DNA from: Bog-473 sp036268485
GTDB lineage: Bacteria; Actinomycetota; Acidimicrobiia; Acidimicrobiales; RAAP-2
Reading direction: 5' to 3'
Assembly: GCA_036268485.1 (NCBI GenBank)
Contig: DATAUC010000100.1
Span: 44,589 to 108,588 of the forward strand
Length of the DNA: 64,000 nt
How positions within the stretch are numbered: position 1 is the stretch's first letter; each line of letters opens with the position of its first letter. Made by a program: the position numbers and the translations under genes. Below are positions 1 to 7,149 of the stretch, in pieces. The notes below the pieces were generated by a model. It did no database searches and had not been told where the DNA came from. It saw only the letters and a list, made by a program, of their open reading frames with translations.

Positions 1-399
1 AAGGCGCCGTTCGTTCTCGTCGCCTCACTCGCTCCAGGCATGGCCGAGCGAGGCAAGGGGTCGATCATCAACGTCTTGACCATGGTCGCTCACTTCGGCA
101 TCCCAGGTATGGGTCTTTACGGTTCTTCAAAGGCTGCGCTCCTGTTGCTCACCAGAGCCTGGGCCGCCGAGTTTGGCCCCGCCGGGGTGCGCGTCAACGC
201 AGTCAGCCCCGGGCCAACTCGCACCGAAGGCACTGCACCAATGGGGGACCAGCTCGATGCGTTGGCCTCAATGGGCCCGGCCGGGCGTCCCGCCACACCG
301 GGAGAGATCGCCAACGCGATCGCGTTCTTGGCGAGCGATGACGCGAGCTTCGTCCACGGGGCCGTGCTCGACGTTGACGGAGGCCGCAACGCAGTCTGA
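1..399 (+). CDS. Short-chain dehydrogenase/reductase, C-terminal part (5' end outside window)
   Basis: The reading frame is open from the first base, so this is the C-terminal ~132 residues of a classical SDR oxidoreductase that uses NAD(P)H to interconvert alcohols and ketones. The catalytic YxxxK motif is seen as YGSSK, followed by the usual RVNAVSPGPTRT segment and the end motif with VDGG. The Ser normally found 13 residues before the catalytic Tyr is a Thr (NVLT), which keeps a hydroxyl. The internal ATG at position 40 is not the start, because the family sequence continues upstream of it (K-A-P-F-V). The Rossmann glycine motif lies outside the window, and the substrate cannot be told. 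Confidence 0.85.
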   Translation, partial: KAPFVLVASLAPGMAERGKGSIINVLTMVAHFGIPGMGLYGSSKAALLLLTRAWAAEFGPAGVRVNAVSPGPTRTEGTAPMGDQLDALASMGPAGRPATPGEIANAIAFLASDDASFVHGAVLDVDGGRNAV

Positions 400-451
400 T
401 CCCATCCATTGCGGCGGGTACGGGGCACGAGTGGAGCCGTAGGATCCACTC

Positions 452-1192
452 GTGACCATTGACCACCAAGAGGAACTCGATGCGCTCATTCGTGCCGGCC
501 GAGTTGTCGCCGAAGCCCGCCAGGCGATGGTGGAAGCGGTTGCACCGGGTACCACCACGGGCGAACTTGACGCTGTCGGACGGGAGGTGTTTCGCCGCTA
601 CGGCGCTCGCTCCGCCCCACGTGTGACGTATCGATTCCCAGGGTCAACCTGCATCAGTGTCAATGATGAGGCTGCCCACGGGATTCCGTCCTTGAAACGT
701 CAGCTTCGAGAAGGTGACCTCGTGAATCTCGACGTGTCGGCTGAGTTGGACGGCTACTACTCAGACACCGGTATCAGTGTTGCCGTTGGAAAAGTCTCTC
801 CAGTGGCGGTGAGACTCTTGGAAGCCACGAGGCTGGCTCAGCAAGACGCCATGGCAGCCGCTCAACCTGGTGCTCGGCTGCGTGACCTGGGTCGAGCGGT
901 CGAAAAGAGAGCGAGGCGTCACGGATTTCGTGTGATCAAGAATCTCAATGGCCACGGGATTGGAAGGGGACTTCACGAGGAACCATCCGTACCCAGCGTT
1001 GACGACGGCCAGCGTATGATCCTTCGAGAAGGTTTGGTTCTCGCTATCGAGCCGTTCCTATCGGTTTCATCGGATCATGCCATCGACGACGAGGACGGAT
1101 GGACGCTGCGAACGTCTGACGGAAGCCTGGTTGCTCAGTTCGAGCATTCGGTGGTGGTCACGAAAGAGGGTCCGCTCGTTCTGACGGCTTGA
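452..1192 (+). CDS. map: Type I methionine aminopeptidase
   Basis: Removes the initiator methionine from nascent cytosolic proteins. The 246-residue length matches the type I enzyme without an N-terminal zinc extension. The five metal ligands of the pita-bread fold are all visible: D94 (NLDVSAELDG), D105 (SDTG), H168 (NGHGIG), E200 (AIEPFL) and E231 (QFEHSV). The substrate-side His residues H76 and H175 (LHEEP) are also present. The start is GTG at 452; no strong Shine-Dalgarno is visible. It stands alone here, not beside secY/adk, so it may be an additional paralogue of a housekeeping copy elsewhere in the genome; that is inference. Confidence 0.93.
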   Translation: MTIDHQEELDALIRAGRVVAEARQAMVEAVAPGTTTGELDAVGREVFRRYGARSAPRVTYRFPGSTCISVNDEAAHGIPSLKRQLREGDLVNLDVSAELDGYYSDTGISVAVGKVSPVAVRLLEATRLAQQDAMAAAQPGARLRDLGRAVEKRARRHGFRVIKNLNGHGIGRGLHEEPSVPSVDDGQRMILREGLVLAIEPFLSVSSDHAIDDEDGWTLRTSDGSLVAQFEHSVVVTKEGPLVLTA

Positions 1193-1214
1193 GGGTTTTT
1201 GGTTTCTACAAGAC

Positions 1215-1395
1215 TCAATGCGCCGGGCTGGCTGCCAGGCCGATCCCACCAATTCGCGTGATCGAGTAACGAACGATGAAGCCAGGTTCCGATCCCTCAG
1301 GAACAGGGACTTGAGCATCAGGCGAAACGTAGGCCTTCGCGTGTCTCGCCATCAGGTCCCAGATGCGAGCGCTGGGTTCTACTTCTGCCCGGGGT
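1215..1395 (-). pseudogene. Remnant: C-terminal end of a PPOX-family (pyridoxamine 5'-phosphate oxidase-like) protein
   Basis: About 58 codons on the minus strand read through A-R-I-W-D-L-M-A-R-H, then YVSPDAQ..PVP, then G-F-I-V-R-Y-S-I-T-R-I-G-G-I-G before a stop. This order resembles the C-terminal end of F420/FMN split-barrel PPOX proteins (kY-G-PDA...P..GyvvRy.v.RigGiGpW). Nothing of the FMN/F420-binding N-terminal domain is present; upstream the frame runs antisense into the TetR remnant. Family assignment is by eye only, and a profile search is needed to confirm it. Confidence 0.45.
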
Positions 1396-1530
1396 GACGT
1401 CAGCGTCGACGACGTCGTGGCTCTCTTGAAGGGGACCGCGTATGCGATCTGCCGGTCGCAAACGGATGAAGATCGGACTCGTCGACTGCTTGCAATTATG
1501 TATGACGGCCTACGGGCCGAACATACCTGA
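1396..1530 (+). pseudogene. Remnant: C-terminal end of a TetR-family regulator
   Basis: The plus strand encodes D-V-S-V-D-D-V-V-A-L-L-K-G-T-A-Y-A followed by TRRLLAIMYDGLRAEHT and a stop. This is the typical last helix pair of TetR/AcrR regulators (aDVsvDDvlaLl.G...rlLavvlDGLRa). An in-frame stop at 1330-1332 and the absence of any helix-turn-helix upstream show that only the tail is left. Its broken 5' end abuts the broken 5' end of the PPOX remnant on the other strand. Confidence 0.5.
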
Positions 1531-1593
1531 GTAGGCCGTCGGTGGCCGCCCACGTGGGAATAGTGATCCCGAAAACCGTGTTGACTGATACAT

Positions 1594-2370
1594 ATGTCAT
1601 CACTCGCAGATCAGACCATTGCCGCCCTTCGTCAGCTTCACGATGAGCTCGGGGCCCTTGTACCGACGCTCACTCACGATCAGCTGAACGGACCTTCAGG
1701 TGCCTCAGAGTGGACGGTGGCACAGGTGCTCTCGCATCTGGGGAGCGGGTCCGAAATCGCATTGACGAGCTATCGCTCCGCATTAGATGACACTCCCGCT
1801 CCCGGTCCAGAGTTCAATCAGGGTGTCTGGGATCGTTGGAATGCCATGAGCCCCCAGGAGCAGGCCAACGGCTTCCTTGACTCTGACGCAACCTTGGTTG
1901 AGATGGTAGAGGCGTTGTCGCCCGACCAGCGTGAGAACCTCAAGATCAAGCTCGGATTCCTTCCGGAGCCCCTCGACGTCGCCACGATCGCCGGGATGCG
2001 TCTTAACGAGGTTGCCCTACATGGCTGGGACGTCCGAGTCGCCGTCGATCCTGCCGCCACGCTGAGTGATGGGACCGCCAAAGTGCTGGCGGAACAGTTT
2101 TCGGGCTCAATGAACTTCCTTCTGGGTTTCATTGGGAAGGCTGACGCATTGCCCCACGCTGCCGTCGTGGACGCGCACGGGTTTGGACTCGTCGTAGACG
2201 ATGCCGTGAGCCTCACGCCCAAGGCCGAAAACTCCACCGCCACCTTCGAGGGTCCGCTTGAAGCCTTCGTCCGTCTCATAGGCGGCCGGCTCGGACATAC
2301 ACCCGATTCCGTCACCGTCGTCGGCAACGTTGACCTCGACGACCTCCGACGCGTCTTTCCGGGATTCTGA
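1594..2370 (+). CDS. Maleylpyruvate isomerase-family mycothiol-dependent enzyme (DinB-like)
   Basis: A 258-residue protein of the actinobacterial maleylpyruvate isomerase family, which uses a DinB four-helix bundle and usually mycothiol as thiol cofactor. The N-terminal domain shows the SEWTVAQVLSHLG block with a metal-ligand His, and a second block, RLNEVALHGWDVRVAVD, holds the Glu and His that complete the metal site. The C-terminal third is the usual small alpha/beta domain. The start is ATG at 1594, where a TTGACT element lies only 8 bases upstream, so the promoter is unclear. The true substrate of most family members is unknown; a detoxification role is possible but not shown. Confidence 0.8.
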   Translation: MSSLADQTIAALRQLHDELGALVPTLTHDQLNGPSGASEWTVAQVLSHLGSGSEIALTSYRSALDDTPAPGPEFNQGVWDRWNAMSPQEQANGFLDSDATLVEMVEALSPDQRENLKIKLGFLPEPLDVATIAGMRLNEVALHGWDVRVAVDPAATLSDGTAKVLAEQFSGSMNFLLGFIGKADALPHAAVVDAHGFGLVVDDAVSLTPKAENSTATFEGPLEAFVRLIGGRLGHTPDSVTVVGNVDLDDLRRVFPGF

Positions 2371-2393
2371 ATTCAGGGGATACTCTTTCCACC

Positions 2394-2609
2394 ATGACTC
2401 GAAGGCCAATCGTTTGGGCCAGGGCAATGCTCGGCGGCGGACTGACCCTCCTCGCCATCGCGTGTACTGCGGTTGCCTTACGGGGCTTTTCTGATTGGGC
2501 TTTGCTCATCGCACCCTTGGCGATCACGGCGAATGGTGTGATCTGGGTGCTCCGAGTGAACAAGTACGGCAAGATCTTCCCTTCGCCGGGAGACGCCGGA
2601 CTCAAGTAG
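2394..2609 (+). CDS. Small two-helix membrane protein, function unknown
   Basis: A 71-residue ORF starting 23 bases after the preceding gene. It has a basic N-terminus (MTRRPIVWAR) and two hydrophobic segments, roughly residues 10-30 and 34-53, consistent with a small inner-membrane hairpin protein, and ends with a short polar tail. No known family is recognised. It is probably co-transcribed with the maleylpyruvate isomerase-like gene. Confidence 0.55.
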   Translation: MTRRPIVWARAMLGGGLTLLAIACTAVALRGFSDWALLIAPLAITANGVIWVLRVNKYGKIFPSPGDAGLK

Positions 2610-2621
2610 TTCACATGGGCG

Positions 2622-2975
2622 TCAGGCGGGCTGCCACAATTCGACTCGATTGCCTTCAGGATCGGTGACCCAGCCGAAACGACCAACACCCTCCATGTCC
2701 TGCGTCTCTGGATCTACATCCGCCCCCTTGAGGCGCAACTGCGCCAGCATCGCATCCAGGTCGCGGATCCGGAAGTTCATCATGGTTTGCTGGGAGCGGG
2801 ACCCGAAGTAGTCGGTATCGGACGCGAACGTGGCAAATACCGTCGGCCCTTCGCCCTGACTCCACAAGCCGTTCTCATCGGCATCAAGCCCCAGGCAATC
2901 GCGGTACCACGCGCCCAGGGCCGCCGGGTCAGCGGCCCGAATGAAGAATCCACCGATTCCAGTCACACGTTCCAT
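2622..2975 (-). CDS. VOC-superfamily (glyoxalase/bleomycin-resistance fold) protein
   Basis: 117 residues, one vicinal-oxygen-chelate module pair. It begins GIGGFFIRAADPAALGAWYRDCLGL, the usual first beta-alpha unit, and ends with FGWVTDPEGNRVELWQP, the usual last strand carrying the metal-ligand Glu. Small stand-alone VOC proteins act as lyases, dioxygenases or binding proteins, and the substrate cannot be inferred. It is convergent with the small membrane-protein gene. Confidence 0.8.
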   Translation of the reverse strand: MERVTGIGGFFIRAADPAALGAWYRDCLGLDADENGLWSQGEGPTVFATFASDTDYFGSRSQQTMMNFRIRDLDAMLAQLRLKGADVDPETQDMEGVGRFGWVTDPEGNRVELWQPA

Positions 2976-3036
2976 GGCCCAATCTTGCCAGGACGAGCCA
3001 CCTTGATGAACCGTGAGGTTGTGCGAGTCGCAGTAT

Positions 3037-3513
3037 TTACAAGCCCTTTCGCACCGTACGCTCCAAAATCCCCAGGGTGGCGCGCAGCGCTGACTCGGGC
3101 ACGATTGGAAAGCGTTCCTTCACATCGCCGGTCACCTTCGACCAGTCGTAGTAGGACGTCACATTTGTGATGCCGTCCTCACCACTCTCAAGGCGGTACC
3201 CGTAGAAGTGGGGGAACGGAATATCGGGTCCCAAGTTCCAGGCGATCTCTTTATTGCGTTCAAATTCGATGATGTGAACGGTCACGTCATATTTGCCAAG
3301 CGGAATGTCGTTGAGCGACTCGCGGTCCATGTGGATGACGAACGTGTCGCCCACCTTCTCCGCCGGATGGCCGGAATAGCTCTGAAGCATTCCACTGGCG
3401 TCTATGGCCACATGGCCAGCCGGGCTACGCACGATGTCAAATATCTCCTCCGCCGTGCCCGGGATCGGACGGGTTACTTCGATGCGGTCGGTCAGGAAGT
3501 CGGTATCGGTCAT
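3037..3513 (-). CDS. SRPBCC (START/Bet v1-like) family protein
   Basis: 158 residues with the polyketide cyclase/dehydrase-like helix-grip pattern: I-E-V-T-R-P-I-P-G-T-A-E-E-I-F-D-I-V near the start, a central FERNKEIAWNLGP strand pair, and a long C-terminal helix (LGILERTVRK). The fold binds hydrophobic ligands. It is divergent from another SRPBCC gene at 3648, so the pair may share a promoter region (3514-3647). The ligand is unknown. Confidence 0.75.
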   Translation of the reverse strand: MTDTDFLTDRIEVTRPIPGTAEEIFDIVRSPAGHVAIDASGMLQSYSGHPAEKVGDTFVIHMDRESLNDIPLGKYDVTVHIIEFERNKEIAWNLGPDIPFPHFYGYRLESGEDGITNVTSYYDWSKVTGDVKERFPIVPESALRATLGILERTVRKGL

Positions 3514-3647
3514 GGGGGCTCCTCATGGACGTGAGCGGCCTGTCGGCCTAGGGGACCAGCATCGCGCGCCTCGCTGTGTCCCGCATTTCTTCGCGGTGGA
3601 TCCTGGTTTGGCTCGACACACTCAATGACGTGTAGTGAACTTCGAGC

Positions 3648-4106
3648 ATGACTGAGAGGATCGAGATCTCCCGCAACATCGCGGTATCGCCCGAACGCGC
3701 GTATTCCGCCATCTCTGACATCACTCGTATGGGTGAATGGTCAGAGGAGTGTTACGCGTGCGAATGGCACGAAGGGCATGACGGTCCGGTGGTGGGTGCC
3801 ACATTCGATGGCCACAATCGGAATGGTGAGCTCGAATGGGTCACGCAAGGAAAGATCATCGAGGCTGACCCGGGTCGGGCATTTGCCTTTGAATGCTCCA
3901 TGATGGACTTTCACTACTCCACCTGGGGATACCGGATCGAGCCGACCGAGTCAGGATGCCAGGTCACCGAGTGGAGTGATGATCTCCGGCCCGAGTCAGT
4001 CTTAGAATTCAGCCAGCAGGTCTCGGGGATCGAGGATCGCACGGAGCGCAACCGTCAGACGATGAGTCTCACGTTGGAGCGCCTCAACTCAATCCTCGAG
4101 GAATAG
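3648..4106 (+). CDS. SRPBCC family protein
   Basis: 152 residues; the start region I-E-I-S-R-N-I-A-V-S-P-E-R-A-Y-S-A-I-S-D is the usual first strand-helix of polyketide cyclase/dehydrase-like SRPBCC proteins, followed by GEWSEECYACEW, which is common in actinobacterial members. It ends with a long helix (ERNRQTMSLTLERLNSILEE). The SnoaL-like gene follows after 11 bases and is likely co-transcribed. Confidence 0.77.
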   Translation: MTERIEISRNIAVSPERAYSAISDITRMGEWSEECYACEWHEGHDGPVVGATFDGHNRNGELEWVTQGKIIEADPGRAFAFECSMMDFHYSTWGYRIEPTESGCQVTEWSDDLRPESVLEFSQQVSGIEDRTERNRQTMSLTLERLNSILEE

Positions 4107-4117
4107 CCCGAGGCCAC

Positions 4118-4525
4118 GTGATGGATCCGGATAGTCGGACGAAGGCGGCCATTGAGGAACACTGGCAGGCATCGGAGCGCGGGGATGTCGAAGCTGAGCA
4201 CGCCATCTACAGCGTGGACGCCATCCTCGACTATCCCCAATCGGGCGAGAGGTTCCGGGGTCGCGCCACCATTACGGCGCAACGTGGCGGTCACCCTGCC
4301 AGCCGGCACTTCGAGATCCTACGGATCGTCGGTGGCGGAGATGTATGGATCAGCGAGTGCATCATCTCGTATGACGGAGTGCCGACCCACAGCATCAGCA
4401 TCATGGAGTTCGTCCATCCGTATGTGGTGCACGAGACCCAGTACTTTGCTGATCCCTTCGGCGCGCCTCAGTGGCGCGCTGCACTGGCCGAGCCGATGCC
4501 GGGTGGGGATATCACCCGCGCCTGA
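4118..4525 (+). CDS. SnoaL/NTF2-like protein
   Basis: 135 residues of the NTF2-like cone fold: a long N-terminal helix (IEEHWQASERGDVEAEHAIY), the D-A-I-L-D-Y-P-Q-S-G-E-R-F-R-G strand, then beta strands ending in FADPFGAPQWRAAL. Proteins of this fold are small isomerases, cyclases or ligand-binding proteins. The start is GTG 4118 or the directly following ATG 4121. It is convergent with the YedK gene. Confidence 0.75.
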   Translation: MMDPDSRTKAAIEEHWQASERGDVEAEHAIYSVDAILDYPQSGERFRGRATITAQRGGHPASRHFEILRIVGGGDVWISECIISYDGVPTHSISIMEFVHPYVVHETQYFADPFGAPQWRAALAEPMPGGDITRA

Positions 4526-4526
4526 C

Positions 4527-4540
4527 CCGGCTTACGCCGG
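4527..4540. terminator. Short hairpin between convergent genes
   Basis: CCGGC-TTAC-GCCGG forms a perfect 5-bp stem with a 4-base loop between and across the convergent stops of the SnoaL-like and yedK genes. There is no T-tract on either side, so it is only a weak candidate. Confidence 0.25.
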
Positions 4541-5236
4541 CTCAATCAGTTCGGCGCCGTTGTTGCGCACGTTGCCGACCCGCGAGCTCACGGGGTGGTG
4601 CACCACGGTGCCGTCGGGGGTGGCTCGCAGCAGCGCGGTGAGCTCACCGGTCTCCTCCACCTCGGGATCGAGCCAGAGGTCGAAGGTGTCGGCGTTGAGG
4701 ATGACGGGCATGCGGTCGTGAATCCCGTCCATGTCCGGCCCGGCCGCGGTCGTGATGATGGTGCATGAGCGGATGGGCGGAGCATCGGCGGGCCCGTTCT
4801 TGTCGCGCCACCGCTCCGAGAGGCCGGCGAAGGCCATCGGCTGGCCGTCGGACCGGGTGAAGTAGTTCGGTACCTTGGTGCCGTCGTCGAACCGCTGCCA
4901 TTCGTAGAAGCCGTCGGCCGGGATGATGATCCGCCCGCCCTTGAAGGCGTCGCGAAACGACGGCTTGGTGGTCACGGTCTCGGCCCGGGCGTTGAAGAGG
5001 CGGTTGCCCGAGGTGGCGTCCTTGGACCACCACGGGATGAGTCCCCAGCGCAACGGGACCAGGGCGCGCTCGAGCCCACTTCCGGCTGTTCGGTGGGCGG
5101 TCACGCCGATAACCGGGTCGGTGGGGGCGACGTTCCAGCTTGGAGGCTGTTCGGAGTCCAACCCCTCGCCCAGGGCGGCTTGGAAATAGCGGGCCAATCG
5201 CACGGGCGGGGTGATGAGGGAAAAGCGTCCGCACAT
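4532..5236 (-). CDS. yedK: SOS response-associated peptidase, SRAP family (HMCES/YedK)
   Basis: 234 residues. The family protects abasic sites in single-stranded DNA by forming a thiazolidine link through its N-terminal Cys, exposed after Met removal. The key residues are all seen: C2 (MCGRFSL), N82 (LFNARAE), E112 (DGFYEW) and H173 (IHDRMP). The length is normal. It is divergent from the imuA-imuB-dnaE2 cassette, and the LexA box at 5313-5326 lies about 77 bases upstream of its ATG, so LexA control of both directions is possible. Confidence 0.93.
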   Translation of the reverse strand: MCGRFSLITPPVRLARYFQAALGEGLDSEQPPSWNVAPTDPVIGVTAHRTAGSGLERALVPLRWGLIPWWSKDATSGNRLFNARAETVTTKPSFRDAFKGGRIIIPADGFYEWQRFDDGTKVPNYFTRSDGQPMAFAGLSERWRDKNGPADAPPIRSCTIITTAAGPDMDGIHDRMPVILNADTFDLWLDPEVEETGELTALLRATPDGTVVHHPVSSRVGNVRNNGAELIEPA

Positions 5237-5312
5237 GCCTGCATTGTGACACTGGCATGCTGACCTGGCTGTTTGTCGGCCGGAGCGGGCGGAACAGCTT
5301 CTCGGTACAGTA

Positions 5313-5326
5313 CGAACATATGTTCG
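5313..5326. promoter_or_regulatory. LexA-binding site (SOS box)
   Basis: CGAACATATGTTCG is a perfect 14-bp palindrome that matches the Gram-positive/actinobacterial LexA consensus. It lies between yedK and the mutagenesis cassette. A TACAGT element at 5306-5311 could be the -10 for the rightward promoter, which would put the box over the transcription start. Confidence 0.92.
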
Positions 5327-6042
5327 CTTCCCGCTCTCGTGAACTTCCCGTGGGGTTGGCCGACCGGGTCCGCCCCACCACTCCGGTGGCCGGGCGGCTC
5401 CTGCCGGTGCCGGCTGCGCTGGCTCCGCTTTTCCCTGATCGGGCCTTGCGGCGGGGCACCACCACCACCGTGACCGGCCAGCCCGGCCACGGTGGGACCA
5501 CCCTGGCCCTGGCCCTGCTGGCGGCGGCCTCGCAGGCCGGGAGCTGGTGCGCCGCCGTGGGCCTGCCCGATCCCGGCGTGGTGGCGGCGGCCGAGCTGGG
5601 CATCGATCTGCGCCGGGTGGTTTTCGTGCCCCATCCCGGAAGCGGGTGGGCCGAGGCGGCCGGAGACCTGCTGCCCGGGGTCGATGTGGTGCTGGTCCGC
5701 CCTCCGGGGCGGGCGCGCCTGACCGCCGCCCGCCAGCTGGGTGCTCGGGCCCGCGAGCGGCAGACGGCGTTGGTCGTCCTGGTCGAGCAGGTCAGCGATT
5801 GGCCCGAAGGCGCCGACCTGGCGCTGTCGGTCGGCGCCGTCGAATGGGCCGGGGTGGGTCGGGGTCATGGGCACCTGCAGGGTCGCCGGGCCGAGGTGCG
5901 GGTGAGCGGCCGGCGTTCCGCCGGCCGGGCCATGGAGTGTTCGCTCTGGCTGCCGGCCGGCTCGGGTGCAGTGACGGCAAGGGGAGAGAAAGAGACCGGG
6001 TCGGGCGGGGCCGATCCCGACGACGGGCCCGAGGCGGCCTGA
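5320..6042 (+). CDS. imuA: ImuA-like RecA-fold accessory protein of translesion synthesis
   Basis: First gene of an imuA-imuB-dnaE2 cassette; ImuA proteins are RecA-like accessory factors of error-prone synthesis. The region TVTGQPGHGGTTLALALLAAA resembles a P-loop, but the Walker A lysine is replaced by Gly (GHGGTT), so ATP binding is doubtful. The downstream RecA-core-like strands are visible (AAVGLPDPG, VDVVLVRPPG, TALVVLVEQ). The frame is open from 5257, but the ATG at 5320, inside the LexA box and just after a possible -10, is the best start (240 aa, nearly leaderless transcript); GTG at 5350 is an alternative. The C-terminal 30 residues are low complexity. Confidence 0.8.
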   Translation: MFASRSRELPVGLADRVRPTTPVAGRLLPVPAALAPLFPDRALRRGTTTTVTGQPGHGGTTLALALLAAASQAGSWCAAVGLPDPGVVAAAELGIDLRRVVFVPHPGSGWAEAAGDLLPGVDVVLVRPPGRARLTAARQLGARARERQTALVVLVEQVSDWPEGADLALSVGAVEWAGVGRGHGHLQGRRAEVRVSGRRSAGRAMECSLWLPAGSGAVTARGEKETGSGGADPDDGPEAA

Positions 6043-6057
6043 GGTGGAGCAGAGGCA

Positions 6058-7149
6058 ATGGAAATGGAACGACTGGTCGTCGTCTGGTGTCCCGGACTTC
6101 AAGAAGAGGGACCACGCGGAGAAGAAGCCCGACGGTTCGTGCAGGTGGTGGCGCGTACCGGGGAGTTGTGCCCCTGGGTCCATCCCGTCCGGCTCGGCGT
6201 GTGTGCCCTGCCCGCACGCGGGCCTTCCCGCTTCTTCGGCGGAGAGGAGATGGTTGTGCGCCGTCTGGTCGAGGCCGCCGACGAGGACGCGCACGTCGGG
6301 GTGGCCGACGGCCTCTTCGCCGCCGTTCTGGCTGCCCGGTCCCAGCTGATCGTCCCCGCCGGGGGCACGGCGGCCTTCTTGGCTCCGTGGTCGGTCGCCA
6401 CCCTGGCCCGGCCGGAGCTGGCGGTGACGTTGCAGCGACTCGGGGTCACCACCTTGGGGCAGTTCGCCGCCCTCCCGACCCCTCATGTCTCGGACCGTTT
6501 CGGCGCCGATGCGGCGGCGGCCCACCTGGTGGCCCGGGGGGAGAGTGGGGAACTGGCCGGCCTGCGGGACCGCGCCATCGAACGCCGCCTGCGCGTCGCC
6601 CGGGGCGAGGCCCCCGATGGGGCGGAGCCGCCGCCCTACCAGCCGGGATTTTTCGGCGGTGCCTCGGCGGCGGATCGCCGGGCCGCCCTCTCCTTCGCCC
6701 GGGTGCAGGAACGGCTGGGGGCGGAGTCGGTGTTGCTCGGCCGGGTCCAGGGCGGCCGTGATCCGGCCGAGCAGGCGGCGCTGGTGCCGTGGGGGAGTCC
6801 CGAGGCATCGGCCGCTCCTGCTGGTGGCGCGCCCTGGCCGGGGCGGGTACCCCCTCCTTCCCCCACCTCAGTCCTGCAAAGACCCCGGCCGGCCCAGGTG
6901 GTCGACGACCAGGGCCTGCCCTGCGAAGTGAGCGGTCGGGGGTTGCTCACGGGGGAGATGGCGCGCCTCTCGGTCGATGGCGGTCCGTGGCAGCCCGTGG
7001 TCGGGTGGGCCGGGCCGTGGCCGGTGACCGAGCGCTGGTGGGCGGTGCGCCGCCGCCGGGCCCGGGTGCAGGTGGTGACCGCGGACGGCACCGCTCGATT
7101 GCTCTGCACCGAGCGGGCGCAGTGGTGGGTCGAGGCGCTCTATGACTGA
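6058..7149 (+). CDS. imuB: ImuB, Y-family polymerase-like protein, shortened
   Basis: ImuB is a catalytically inactive Y-family polymerase homologue that bridges DnaE2 and the sliding clamp. Signature ImuB blocks are seen: VCALPARGPSRFFGGEE (46-64), VGVADGLFAAVLAAR (80-94), the thumb LGVTTLGQFAALPTPHVSDRFG (128-149), a probable clamp-binding motif QPGFFG (195-200), and the C-terminal domain with ARVQERLGAESVL, AALVPWG, WAGPWPV.ERWW and WWVEALYD. At 363 residues it is much shorter than the usual ~500. Nothing between thumb and clamp motif looks like the little-finger domain, and the N-terminal palm is also short. A GGTGGAG ribosome site precedes the ATG by 8 bases. It overlaps dnaE2 by 8 bases. 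Confidence 0.88.
   Translation: MEMERLVVVWCPGLQEEGPRGEEARRFVQVVARTGELCPWVHPVRLGVCALPARGPSRFFGGEEMVVRRLVEAADEDAHVGVADGLFAAVLAARSQLIVPAGGTAAFLAPWSVATLARPELAVTLQRLGVTTLGQFAALPTPHVSDRFGADAAAAHLVARGESGELAGLRDRAIERRLRVARGEAPDGAEPPPYQPGFFGGASAADRRAALSFARVQERLGAESVLLGRVQGGRDPAEQAALVPWGSPEASAAPAGGAPWPGRVPPPSPTSVLQRPRPAQVVDDQGLPCEVSGRGLLTGEMARLSVDGGPWQPVVGWAGPWPVTERWWAVRRRRARVQVVTADGTARLLCTERAQWWVEALYD

Noticed and set aside
1396..1403. Palindrome TGACGTCA (1395-1402)
   Set aside because: It lies within the TetR remnant's codons and is a common octamer; no promoter context.
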